From Struthio camelus (lineage: Eukaryota > Chordata > Aves > Struthioniformes > Struthionidae), in assembly GCF_040807025.1 (NCBI RefSeq), contig NC_090967.1, positions 4,028,001-4,092,000 on the forward strand: a stretch of DNA of 64,000 nucleotides, given 5' to 3'. Positions within the stretch are counted from its first letter, which is position 1. Every line of letters begins with the position of its first letter. The notes beneath the pieces were generated by a model, which was not told where the DNA came from, searched no databases, and saw only the letters and a list, made by a program, of their open reading frames with translations. Positions 25,755-37,020 of the stretch are shown here, piece by piece. Made by a program: the position numbers and the translations under genes.

Positions 25755-25975
25755 ATCTTGCTTCTTTTGCCACCAGCTTCCTTCACCCCCATCTTACCCC
25801 AGTCACTTCAGCCTCATCTCTCCACCAGCCTCCTGCACCCCCATCTTGTCCCCAGCCACTTCACCTCCATCTTGTCCCCCGTCCCCTCAGCCCCATCTCT
25901 CTACCAGCCTCCTTCACCCCCAGCGTGTGCCCGTCCCCTCAGCCCCGTCTCCCCCCTTGTCCCCCACGACCCCCC
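25755..25975. repeat. Degenerate pyrimidine-rich minisatellite, about 26-bp period
   Basis: At least seven units of 25-27 bp alternate between cttcacccccatcttgtcc-like and cctcagccccatctctcta-like versions from about 25,781 to 25,965. More degenerate related sequence extends to the left. The plus strand is almost pure pyrimidine. Because 26 is not a multiple of three, several frames stay open, which creates the long proline/serine-rich open frames here. Confidence 0.75.
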
Positions 25976-26232
25976 CACCCAGGGCGGGGGAGCCCGGCCC
26001 GGCCCAGCCCATAACGGCTCCCGCACCCCCTCGTCCCCCCCTCACCCCCCCCCCCCCGCTGAAGCGCCAAAGCGCGCGCCAACTCTCGACCCCGCCCCCT
26101 CCCCGGCGCCATTGGCCGAGGCCCGGCACGTCCCGCCCCTGCGGTGACCGACAGCCGCCGCGCCAACCACCGGCCGCGCTGGGCGGGACACGCCTCCCGC
26201 CCCTCCACCGCTGAGCGGGCGGGGCCCAGCCG

Positions 26233-26240
26233 TGACGTAC
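26233..26240 (+). promoter_or_regulatory. CRE-like element TGACGTAC
   Basis: TGACGTAC contains the TGACG half-site bound by CREB/CREM/ATF proteins, close to the inferred transcription start. The match to the full palindrome is incomplete. Confidence 0.4.
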
Positions 26241-26389
26241 GGGGAGAGGGTAGCAACAGTTGCCTCGAGACCCGGCGCGAGGCGCCATAGTGACCGTAGC
26301 CCTGGAGACTGTTACTTGCCAACGGGAGCAACACGCAGCCCCGGCGGCCGGAGCCCAGCGCAGCCCGCGGAGCCCGGCGGGGAGGGCAG
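26240..26389 (+). other. RFX2: RFX2 probable non-coding first exon (5' UTR); 5' end uncertain
   Basis: The donor GGCAG|GTGAGC after 26,389 in the heart of the CpG island is the best plus-strand donor upstream of the first coding exon. The inferred exon contains no ATG, so the leader would have no upstream start codons before the start at 57,801. RFX genes commonly begin with an untranslated exon followed by a long intron. The transcription start is not resolvable from sequence. Confidence 0.6.
26252..26325 (+). promoter_or_regulatory. Cluster of degenerate X-box-like and MYB-like sites at the RFX2 start
   Basis: Outward-facing half-sites AGCAAC and GTTGCC (26252-26264) form the palindrome GCAACAGTTGC. 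GTAGCC-CT-GGAGAC (26296-26309) and GTTACT-T-GCCAAC (26311-26323) are two-mismatch X-box-like elements. CAGTTG (26257-26262) and CAACGG (26320-26325) fit the MYB consensus YAAC[GT]G. Single matches are weak. The density over 75 bp is what is notable. Confidence 0.45.
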
Positions 26390-28759
26390 GTGAGCGGGGG
26401 GGCGCGGGGCCGCGGCCGCCCTGCGCGGGGGGCTCGGCTCGGCTCGGCTCGGCGCGGGGCAGCTCGGAGGGACGGGTCCGGCCGCGGGACGGGACGGGCC
26501 TGGCCCGGGACGGGGGTCCCGCCCGCTGAGGGGGGCCCAGAGCCGCGCGCGGTGAAGGGGAGGGGGCCGAGACGGCTGTGCGGGGCTCCCCGCCGCCGCG
26601 GTCTCCCGGAAGACGTGGGGGGGGGGGCGTCCCGCCCGCGGCGGCGGCGGCCGGGGAACGCCCCGCGGCGGCCCGGGAGAGCCGGCGCGGAGCCTCGGCG
26701 CCGCCGCGGCGAAGTGACGGGTCCGGCGCGGCGGGGGAGGCCGCCGCCCGCCTGCCTCGGCTTCGCTGCTCGGCCGCGTGGCGCTGCGGCGGGGGGCTCT
26801 CCCGGCAGCCCCCTCGGACGGCGCAACTTCAGGCGTCCGAGTTCTGTGCCTCTTCTCGATACCGAGAATAAAACTCATCCTCTCGCCTGCCGTGTGCTGC
26901 TGGTTTGTGTTCCTTCGCGCTCCGGTCGCCTCGGAGGAGGGGAACTGGATACGTCTCTCGGGGATCGGCAGCTCCTCTGATAACTAACTTGCTGTTATTA
27001 TTTTTTTTCCTCTCCCGAGTCTGAGCATCAGGTTTTGTTCTGTTCAGGCGCAAACCTTGGCAGTCGCAGGAACCCTTAACAAACTCCTTTCGTGATGCTG
27101 CTCTTTCTGTTTGCTGTGAGTTTGTAAATGCATGGTGTGAGTGTAAATTAAAAGGGGGAGGGGAACGTTAGCCAACTGCTCGGGCTCCTCTTTAAGAAAC
27201 TTGTATACCTTTTGTTTTGTCCCTTCTTCCCTGTGTGCCTCAGGCTCTCTTACTAGTCTTCTTAACTGCACGGTTTTGGGGAGGGGGCTTGATTTCAACC
27301 CTCTCTTATCCATTTAGTTTTGCAGCACTCTGAAATTCTAGTGTTTTGTTTTTTACTGGTTGTCGTGAAAACTGAAAGAGGACCTATTTTAAAGCATCCA
27401 TGGGCTATTCTTGACTTGGTTTCTCCTGTTTGTTTTGAATAAAGCATGTTGTGAAATAAGATGCATCTCCTGCTAAAGCAGGATTTTGTGTATGTGCCTA
27501 TTTCAAGCATGAGTTCCTGCAGCCTGATTAAATCTTTCCATTTGACTTAGATACTAATCTACTGTAGCTTATTTTTTTTTTTTGGTTTTGCTTCTAAAAG
27601 AAGCAAATCTTACTTATTAAAGAGTGAAGTGGAATACCTAATAACTCATGGTCTACTTCATATTTTTCATATGTTTGCTCTTGGAATACCCTTAAACTGG
27701 TTGTGTTCAGTTTCAGATTCGTTTTTCAGTCCAGACTTTCATCTGCCTCAGTCCAAGCTTTTGAACTCTTTTATCGTGGCTGTGAATCATTTGAGAACAG
27801 GCAGGAACTGCTAGTTGTGGGGGGGGTGGGGAGGGGTGGAAATCCAATCTCAAAATATAAGCCTTAAGTTCCCAAAGACTTGGGTCTATGCCTCCCCTAA
27901 TTGTCTTCCTGCAGCAGTTTTCTTCAGTCTCTTTAAGATTAATTCAATCTTATCTCAAGTGAGTTATTTTAAAGTTATGTGACTAGTGGAGGGCAGGCAT
28001 ATAATTCCCTGCTACAGCCGATGTGGAAGGGAAGGTATCTCAGAAGGACGTATCATGGTGTGGATCAGCCTCTAAAGGTATCTTTCCCTCTCTGTTGAGA
28101 GGCTGAATGAGCGAAATTGGACATTTGACTTCTAGATGGCTAAAGTCAGGTGAGAAAAAACACACTCTTAAGACCAAATTGTGGATACTGGGTACCCGAC
28201 ATCAGGATCGGTCTGTAGTGCTCTGTATGTAGTGGCTCCTGGTGTCACTCGTTGTTTCATTTTCACAATCTTTGGTCATGTTAAAAACAAAACAAAAAGA
28301 ACATGTTTCTTTAATTTTCAATGTTGCTATCCAAAGGGACATGAGATTTATTTACATTTGTTGAGACTTGCTTTTACTTTGCCTTTTGGCATATGCAAAT
28401 GTGGGCGTATTCTGTTATTTTTGTTTTTGGCCTTTGGAGTTCATGTTCTCAAAGTAGTTTCTGTACCAGCAAGGTTTGGAAATGCTCATCTTTCCAAAGG
28501 CAGCTGGGATTCGCATGTAACTAGGATCTTGGCTGTCAGGGTGCGAACACACACGAAAGACGGTGCGAATTGACAGAACTGAAATGTCTTTGTCCCTACT
28601 TGCCTTCTGCAAAGCGGGAAGGGTACTGATGAGTTCATGGATGGTGATGGGAGCGTGCAATGCTGCAGAGGAATGGAAGAGCTAGGCCTGTCAAGCTTCG
28701 CGCGGGGCTCCCACAGGCATGCCCTGCGCTGCCTTTCCCTGCTGTGGCGTTTGCATCTC

Positions 28760-28880
28760 GGAAATTCCTGCCGTAGCGCCGTGTCCCTGCGCTGGGGCCC
28801 CGTGCGCCAGCTCTGTTCGCGCAAGGGCCCGGCGTCAGGAGCCGTAACGCCGCGCCGCAGCGGGGCACGTGCAACTGGAG
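28760..28880. promoter_or_regulatory. CpG-dense patch with E-box CACGTG
   Basis: A short CpG-rich block about 2.4 kb into the intron contains the palindromic E-box CACGTG (about 28,866-28,871) followed at once by CAACTG, a MYB-type site. It is possibly a shoulder of promoter chromatin or an enhancer. Confidence 0.3.
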
Positions 28881-31800
28881 AGGATCAAGCCTTTGCAGGC
28901 AACTTGCTGGGTGACACGCTCAGGGCTAAAGCCCCGTGCGGCAGATTCTCCCTCCTCACATCACCTGCCCTCTCAAAGAGCGCTGCCTTGACCTTTGTGT
29001 ACTTGTCACATAAATCGAGGCCCGTCCTCATGAGGTGACTTGGCCAAAGAGTCAACCCTGTTGAGTTGCCCACCGCAGGGATGGGAGGGAGGGAAGGCAA
29101 GGGGTCTCCCGTGTCAAGACCGCAAGTGGAGCGAGGTCTGTGGAGAGAGGCAGAGTTAAATTGTGTGTTTAGAGGTGTATGTGTGTATATATATTTTTTT
29201 TTTTGCACACAAACATGTACACTAACTATATATGTAGTATGTGTTTATTTGTGTGTATCGGTATGTCCGTGGGCATGTATATGTGTACCTCCACAAAGGT
29301 GCATGTGAAAGACATTTTCTGCATACTTTTGCATGCATAAGTTTGAAATGGTAACTTAAGGCCATAATTGGTGAAGTCATGAGCAGCCAGTGGCTCCAGG
29401 GAAATCGGCAGACGTTATGTGCCCTTGCTATCCGTTAGGGGCAAATTCTTCAGCTGAAAGTATTCCTCGCCACTAAGTCACCTTTGTTCTTGTTACCCTT
29501 CCTGTATCTTTTTGTGACTAAGCGTCTTTGAGGCAGATGTACGTTTAATGTTTCAGTCAGTGGTTAATAAGTGTCGCCTTTTCTAGCTTGATCAAAATAA
29601 AATAGATGACTCCAGTCATTCTCTTTAAATAGTCTCATACTTGTAACACCTCGGAGCATTCACAGCTGTTAAGTTTTAATCAGAGCATGTTTTCACTTCA
29701 ATACAGGCTTATAGACATAGCTGACTGAATGTATTCTAGCATATTTACCTTGTTCAGTTTTCGTACTCAGAATCCAAAAGTGTCCTATGGTGTGCAGAGT
29801 CACAGAATAGGGAGGGCAGTGCTGATTCAACAGGCTTATCTTACCACTCAGCTTCTCAGCCAAAGTTTCTGCTGGAGGCTGCTGAGATATATTTAAACCA
29901 GTTTTCCCCTTTCCCTCCCTTGAAACGAATGCCAGCGCAGTTAGCGCCTGGACGCCTGCCAGCTGGAGCAAAGTGCTGTCCTGCCCAGCATGCCAGGGCT
30001 TGCAGCGGGTGTTAGGAGAGGAGCGTCCAACCTCCCTGTGCGTCGGGCCGTGCAGCTCTGCGACTGGGGATTATGTTTCTGATATTGGAAACACAGGCAT
30101 GGTTTCTTTCTGTAATCTGTGCTTTGAGACTGGGTATTTTCTCTTATTTGTACTGGCAGTTCCTTATTCCTGCGTTCAAACGGTCACAAATCCACCTTAT
30201 TGTCTAAGAATGTACTGGCTTTCTCCTGTTGGGCTGTCTCGGTCTGGGTAGCACGTGAGCTAATTATGCCATAAATACATAAACAGACAACAGAATAACT
30301 TCTTCAGCACCTTAATACTTGAAGCAAAGAGGAATCCTGTTGTACAGAGCCCTAGCTACAGATAACCACTGTTCCTAACAAAGCAAGCACGGAGAGAACT
30401 ACTTCAGCGCACATCAGTACGCAAACTGTATTTCCAGTTAGGAAGAAAAAAACTTCAGCTTTGGCTCGTGTTGCTTTTATGAAAAATTGCTATGTTTGCG
30501 TTTCACCCGGCTAGTATAATTAGAACAACGTGAAAAAAATCGAAATTTGCATAGTTCAGCTGACTTGTTTCAAAAATATTTAGTTATGTGTACACGTGTG
30601 GTTTCATGTCAGTGAATGTAAAAGTTCTCTTTCGCTTCTGTTGATGCTTACTTATGACATAAGGGGGAAAGGCAACATCTATCCAACCTTAAATTTACAA
30701 GGAAACTTCTGAAGTAGCGATAAGAAAAGGGAGAGAGAGCAATATTTACTTTTTTCCTCCAGTGTAAGAGTAGTAAGAAGTTTTCCTAACTGCACTTCAT
30801 AAACTGCTTTTTTTTGTTGATCCAGTGTTATACAGGACTTAAGAACTATGTAAATGCCAAATGAAAAGTAATTTAAAGGCAATAGTTAAGTATGCTTCTT
30901 TCTATGTTACTTGATAGAAATCTAATCTAGAATTTATTTTTCTGAGCGTAATAAACGCCCAGGACATCACAGCATAGTACAAATGTGTCATAGCAACTAA
31001 GCTTTGAAAGAGACTAACAACTATATGTTGCAAAGAGAGAGGGGTCACAAAATGCTGTGCCGATGATGGCTTTATATAAAACAAGCGTAAAAAAAAATTG
31101 TAGCGATTCTTTGTTTTCTTGTTACAAATGAATAGTTTGAAGTAAATCCTCGGTGTCTCTAGGCCAAGAAACTGAAAGAAGGAATAGTTGCGCTGGCTGC
31201 GGTTATATTCTGCACTGATGCATCATATGCATCAGCCGCTGCGCTTAGTTCGTTGATGCATGTTATGATTGTTCGGTATCCAGATAATTTCTTCTGTTGG
31301 AGATGGTTCTCTGCCTTTATATGTGGGAATGTCTGACTGTATGCGTGGACAACTGACAGCACGTAGCTGTGTGTGTACCGTGATGAAGACTGACAGTTTG
31401 AGATGTGCCCTACCTTCTGTGGCTCAGTGGCTTCTTACCCAAATTTCTTTGGGGTAACCCTGCTCTTCTCATTACAAAGAACATACTGGAGGATTGGAAC
31501 GAATTAGTGGGGGAGGAGGAAGGACTCATGTCTAAAACCTTCCCCCCCTTTCCATGGGAAGCAAGGAACCCCTGTTGTGATCTTCTGAAAGTACACCTGG
31601 TGAGACAGCCACAACCAGAAACAAAGCCTCTGTGGGTGCCACCATCTCCCAGGTCTGTATGGGGACCTCTCTGGGCAGCACCAGCTAAGCTGAGAAAAGC
31701 ATTTTTCTGTTTGCTGCATCTCTGCCCTGAGTTTTGCTACCATAGTTACACGCTGCTGAAGGGGTGTGTTTCCTTTCTGCACCCTTGCCAGCTGACGTTG

Positions 31801-33511
31801 TTCTGCTGTCAGAAATTTGTAGTATGGGTCAGGATTTCCAAAACGGAGTTTGTTCAGCTGCCATCATAGGAATGGACTTGTAAACGGTGTTGTAATGTGG
31901 TGTGCAGCAGCACATCCCCAGGTTTTAGGTCAGGGAGCATGCACAAGCAGGAGGAGACATGCCTCCAGTCCTGCTGCCTCCGCTTTTGAGGCAATGGCAG
32001 CAGCTACTCTTGGCGTTATACACGGGTGGAGGAGTTTGCTGTGTGAAATTTTCATTTTCCCCATCTCTTCTAGGGAAGAGGTTCATGGCTGGATTTGTGT
32101 TTCTCTTTGAAATATGCGACTTGGTTTTCCTGGTGGGGACCAAACACATGCACGTGTGCCTCACCCATTACTGCAAACACATACACATCTCCTTTGCATA
32201 CATACTTCGAGTGAGTGAATCCTTGCAAAGTCCACGTGGTGTGAGTGAATCTGGGTGTGAAACAGGATGATGGTTCCATCTCCTGAGTTTTATGAGTGCC
32301 CAACTCATTTTGAAGCCCTAAGATGAAATCAATACTGAATCTATGCTGTGATATACCAGTTATTGAGGAGTTAACTTCTGTGAAGCACTGGAATAATATG
32401 TTTGTTTTTTCATGGTCAATGCAAGGTAGAGGGCCCCCATTGAACAGAGTGCATAATTAAGGATGTTCCTTCTTCTGGAGATGTCATTATCTCCGACTGA
32501 CAGGAGACATCAGGGAAGAAGAGAAAAGGGAAAAAGCACGGGTGGAATGATGATAAGCAAACAACTTGAGCATAATAAGCAATTACCTTAGCTGCCACCT
32601 GGTTAGTCGTTGTAAGACTATTCTTTAGTATTAGCTTAAAATCCTATGGCCACCATGACAACCGCAGAACTATTGTGGCTAATTTCTGGCTCAAAACATA
32701 CACCTGATCAAACATTCAACTTGCTTGGGGAATTATATTAGTTGTTCTATTTCATCTAATCCCTGGCAGAGGGTATCTGGCATGCTGGAAATTCAGCAGG
32801 TTTTAAAAAAGGAACCTCATGCTGACAGATAACATCCACAACTGCGCTAGATAGGGCAATGTTTTAGAGGGAACTGAAATCTTCATGACTATGAGCATAA
32901 CTGGGATAGGAGGTTGGGAAGAAAATTCTCATCTGGCATGTTATTCCACAGATAGCCAAGTTTGGATAGATGGGATCATGTTTTGTACGCTCTGTTAGTA
33001 TTTTGTGTGTGTGAAGGGCAGGGTACTAGGCTGAATAACTGTCTGGCCTCAGCATGACCGTCCTGAAATCACCAAATGTGCGTACGCAACTCTGGGCCTG
33101 TGAAGGTCCTGTTTTACTGGTCCATCATGAGCAACTAATATGCTGTGTTTTGTGAATCTTTGAGTTAGACTGGGCTGCCTTTGTGCAGCTGAGCAGGAGA
33201 CGGTGGGGCACTTTACAGTAAGCTTTTTTCCCTAAAGTGGTGCTACTGTTAGTGGAGAAACCAGGGCACTGGGCATTTAATTTTTGCTTACTATTGATTA
33301 TGGACAAATCAGCAATTCTACGCCGCTGTAAGCAGTGGCCTGAATATAACGTTGGTTGAAGTTATTCCAGTCACCTTACTTGAATAGGTTATTTATGGCT
33401 GTAGAGGAGGGTAGATACATGTCTCTTCTAGAATGACATCTTTTGGAAAAAGGTGTTCCAAGGCATAAACAAGCTAGAAGATCTGAACATGTTGCACAAA
33501 GATCTTCTCGT

Positions 33512-33555
33512 ATTATGTTCCTCCCAGGACTGGATTATGTTCCTCCCAGGACTGG
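33512..33555. repeat. Exact 22-bp tandem duplication
   Basis: The unit attatgttcctcccaggact plus gg occurs at 33512-33533 and again at 33534-33555 without mismatch, followed by a partial third start (attatg). Confidence 0.95.
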
Positions 33556-36500
33556 ATTATGAACAGATTAGAGCTCCCCTACCTTAAGTGAAAGGCCTTT
33601 TCCTTCTTTCTTTTCCCTGTTTGGCTTTCTCCGAGACCTGATCCTGAGCTGAACCAGTGCTTGATGATGTGTGGGTTGGATTAGTGCTTCTCGTGCCTGG
33701 GATGAGTTCAGAGGGCTTTGGTGGCTGGTATTAGACAACTGCGTTACAGCCTTAAGGAGCTGCTACTCTGTGTGCAGATGAAGCTCCAGGACTGGTTAGC
33801 AGGGCACAGGCTGCAGTGACAGCAGAAAATGGCATTCATCTCCCCATCGTCCGGTGGCCGTGGTGGCAGAGGGTTTCACTGCCACCTGAGCACAGAACTG
33901 GCTGAGTCTCAACCCGGACAAAGATGGAGAAAGCAGCCTGTCCTTATGCAGCAGTTTATCAGTGCCTCCAGCTGTGGCAGTTTGCTTCTTTTTCAGTATT
34001 CAGCCAAACCTTTTTAGCCTCATGCAACCCAGGCTGCAGCTGGACAAGAGAAAGCATTTGTTGAGGTGTGGTTAGATGGACAAACGGTCCCTCTCCCTGC
34101 AGCTGGGGGGTTCGCAGGGAACAAGGCTGATGGTCAAGTCTTTTGTCCCATTGGTTCACCCAGTTTTGGGGGCCTGACTGACAAGCAGGCAGTAACCTCA
34201 TAAATTCTCTTACCTAGACTGTGTTTTTGTTTGAACACAAAATGGAACTTCTGAGTAGCCTCTGATAAGACAAAGATTAACGAAAGCTGGGAGGAAGCGA
34301 ATTCTGAGATAAGACCAACCTCTCTGTATCGTAGCTATGCTATTGGTAGGTATTGCAACCCCCCTGGTTCTGCGCGAGGATATCTTTCTTCTCTTTCTCT
34401 CCCTGCCAGCTGTCCTGTAAGGTGAAGAGGAAAAAAAGGAAAAAAAAAAAAAAATCAACTTCAAATCCATTTCTGGGGTGTGAAGAGTGGGGGTGTGGGG
34501 GTAGATGTGAATGAGTGCCCATGGATCAGTGCTGTCTAATTTGTCTTCAGTCTTTGCGTTTAAACAAAATATTGTATGTGCTGTTTAACCCCCCCCCCTT
34601 TCTCCCCAGTAGATGAAATGTAGATCTTTTCAAATATTCATGACCTTAAATGACTAGTCATGGGAGGAAGTCTTTCTTTAATAGGTAGATAATAAGAGAA
34701 ATAATGGCTTCTAGTCACCAAGCTGATCTTCAGAGCTTTCTTCTTCCTAGCAAATATTTATTCTTTTTACTATGATAGATGCACGCCATTGTCCAGAAGA
34801 CTTGCGCTAGCCAGGGAAGTGAAATATCACTCCCCTCACCCACGTCCCTAAACCCTTGAAGAAGTAGTGGCTTGCCTGCAGGCTACTTGCCCTCCACAAT
34901 TGTTTCCACATAAACTGCAGATTTCTCTATATTAATTGCCATTCTCCAAAAATGTAAATATAAATTCACTGTTCGTGTTTTAGGCACCAGGTCTGTTACG
35001 CTCACCTGCTGAAGCTAATGACCTGCCACACTCTGTCTTGAGCCAGGTGTTGTAACAGTAAAGACTGTTCCTACTCGTAGGTCTAGAGATCTGATGGTGT
35101 GAATGTTTTCACTTAGGAATAACATTTGCCGTGATAATTTCATTACCTCCCATATGATTGCTCCCAACTCTGTGATCAGATAATATTTACAAGATAGGAG
35201 CCATTGGCAGCTGTAAGCAGTTAAATGGCTAGAACTTCTGCTTGTTATACTCATAAATTTACTTATTTAAATTGCAGAATAGTGTCTTGTATGCTGCAAC
35301 CATTAGAGATAACTGTGCAAGCTCAGAGTTTTAAGCCCTATAATTAGTGTTTAACACTGTGGTGGAGCATTAGAAATGCTTTTTGCCTTTTACCACTGCC
35401 GTTTTTACATCTGCATTCTTCCTAGTCTCGATGCTGGCTGAACCTCAACACTTCATTTTTAAGCAAAAAGTATAGTCAGAATTCCTGGACCGCTTAATAA
35501 CACATGTGACAGGAAGCTTACCTAGATTCTGAGATTTGTGAGACCTAGTCCAGTATTTAATCTCTCTCGAGGTAGAGGCACTAAGTCAGTAACGCTTCTT
35601 TCAGACTTATTCTCTAATACCAGTTCAAAACCATTAATAGTTGTATTTATCGCAGTGCTGAGAAGCCCTAATATAACCTGATAATCCATTATGCTGAGTG
35701 CTGTGCAGAAATACAACAGAGCCTGGTCTCTGCCCTGAAGTGTTTACAGTTTTGTTGGACAGGCCGCGGAGAGAAATCATCTTTTGACAAAGATGAGGGT
35801 TAATTCTTCTGCGCTGGCAGCGGTGGTTTGTCAGTCACAAATCTGCTTCTGCGGTCTCTATCCAAGACATTCCAGCGTTGTGCTTCATCAGTCGCCTGCT
35901 GCTTGATCTTCCTTCTTGTTGAGGGCAACAGCTGTAGATACAGCCTTTCGGTTACTAGGGAAAAGCGCGATGTGTCTTCAAGCGCTGGCTCTAGAAAGTA
36001 AAATATCTTTAGGGAAGTTAAGATACATAATCCCATTAGAGATGGATTTCGCTGAGAACCAACACTTTTACCTTCACAGAGGAAATGCGTGCCATATGAG
36101 TTGTGTCGGTGCTTAATAAGCAAGCTGCAGGCTCTAATTTTAGAGTTGATTTGAGGGAGTCACTATTCTGATTCTTAATATACTGTGAGGATGCAGCGTG
36201 CTCGAGTGTGGGCCAGGCACTGCCTTTCTGTTTATTCCACTGTATCTATTGTCATGGTGGATTACGGCTGAGCTGGGCAGTAGATTGCAGGGTAAATCTC
36301 CTTTAAATATCAACTGTGGACCAGGTACTTCCCTGCATCTGCTCCAGGGAGACAGTCACCCATAAAAACATGAGCCACCTCACTAATGCTCAGGGGTTTT
36401 CAGGCTGCTGCTGTTGCTCTGTAGGGAAATGCGCTCAGTCTTCCAGCTCCACAGGTACCATGCAAGCTCTGTCTTTGTTTCTCCTTTGCGAAAAGCACTA

Positions 36501-36627
36501 ATCATCAGTTCCTTCCTAAATGAGGACTGAAAGGAGACATTTTAATTTCAGAACATCTGATAGCCTGTGTCTGTCACAATAAAATCTCTTCATATGTTAA
36601 TTCAAGCCCTGGGGCTCTATCTATATC

Positions 36628-36661
36628 TGGGTGTGTGTGTATATATATGTATGTATGTATT
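36628..36661. repeat. TG/TA/TGTA microsatellite
   Basis: A run of gtgtgtgtgt passes into atatatat and then gtatgtatgtat. Confidence 0.9.
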
Positions 36662-36869
36662 TGCACATTGTGATATATTGTAGCTCCAAAGGGTATACCG
36701 TGTTGAAGGATGTTTCTTCCATGTTTCTGACGTACCTCCTTGCCCAAAGGCTCAGTTCTTGCCGGTGTTTCCCTTGGGAGCAATGTGCTCTCCTGGGGGA
36801 CTGTTCCCTGAGGCATAAATTAATCTCTGACCTAGCAACTCCCACCTCTTTCTGCTCCTGTCTCCACTT

Positions 36870-37020
36870 CTGTCCTCTGCTTCAATTGCTCTGTGCCTTC
36901 ATTTCCCTTTTCCATTAGGGAAAAATTCAATACCTGCCTTTTCCTGGGAGCTAGAGAGGTTGAGATGGGCAGGTTTGTAAGGATTAAGATTTGTAAAGTG
37001 CTTTAAAATCCTCAAACAAT
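36870..37020 (+). repeat. MIR-like SINE remnant
   Basis: The order of ctctgtgccttcatttccc, then a cctgcctt block, then gtaaggattaagatttgtaa and agtgcttt follows the MIR 3' half (ctctgtgcctcagtttcc...acctacct...gaggattaaatg...gtaaagcgctt). It is substituted throughout. Confidence 0.65.

Larger units (their letters stand above)
25950..26870. promoter_or_regulatory. RFX2: CpG island: main RFX2 promoter
   Basis: Very dense CpG with GC boxes (gggcggggc type) and no TATA box surrounds the inferred first exon. A ggctc pentamer repeat lies near 26,430-26,455. From 26,233 to 26,325 there is a cluster of a CRE-like site, MYB-like sites and degenerate X-box-like elements. A pyrimidine-rich minisatellite abuts its upstream edge. 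Confidence 0.85.

Noticed and set aside
25182..26147. 321-codon plus-strand open frame rich in Pro, Ser and Leu
   Set aside because: It coincides with the pyrimidine minisatellite and the CpG island edge. The 26-bp period keeps several frames open, a second overlapping frame is equally long, and there is no recognisable domain.
25939..26980. Long Arg/Gly/Pro-rich open frames on both strands
   Set aside because: These are a by-product of very high G+C in the RFX2 CpG island. Frames overlap on both strands and lack family similarity.
29785..29825. Possible reverse CR1 terminal repeat (agtcacagaatag)
   Set aside because: It is a single degenerate copy without the tandem terminal repeat or flanking CR1 sequence.
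35697..35765. Segment resembling old SINE/LINE sequence (gcctggtctctgccctgaag)
   Set aside because: It is suggestive, but too short to assign to a family by eye.
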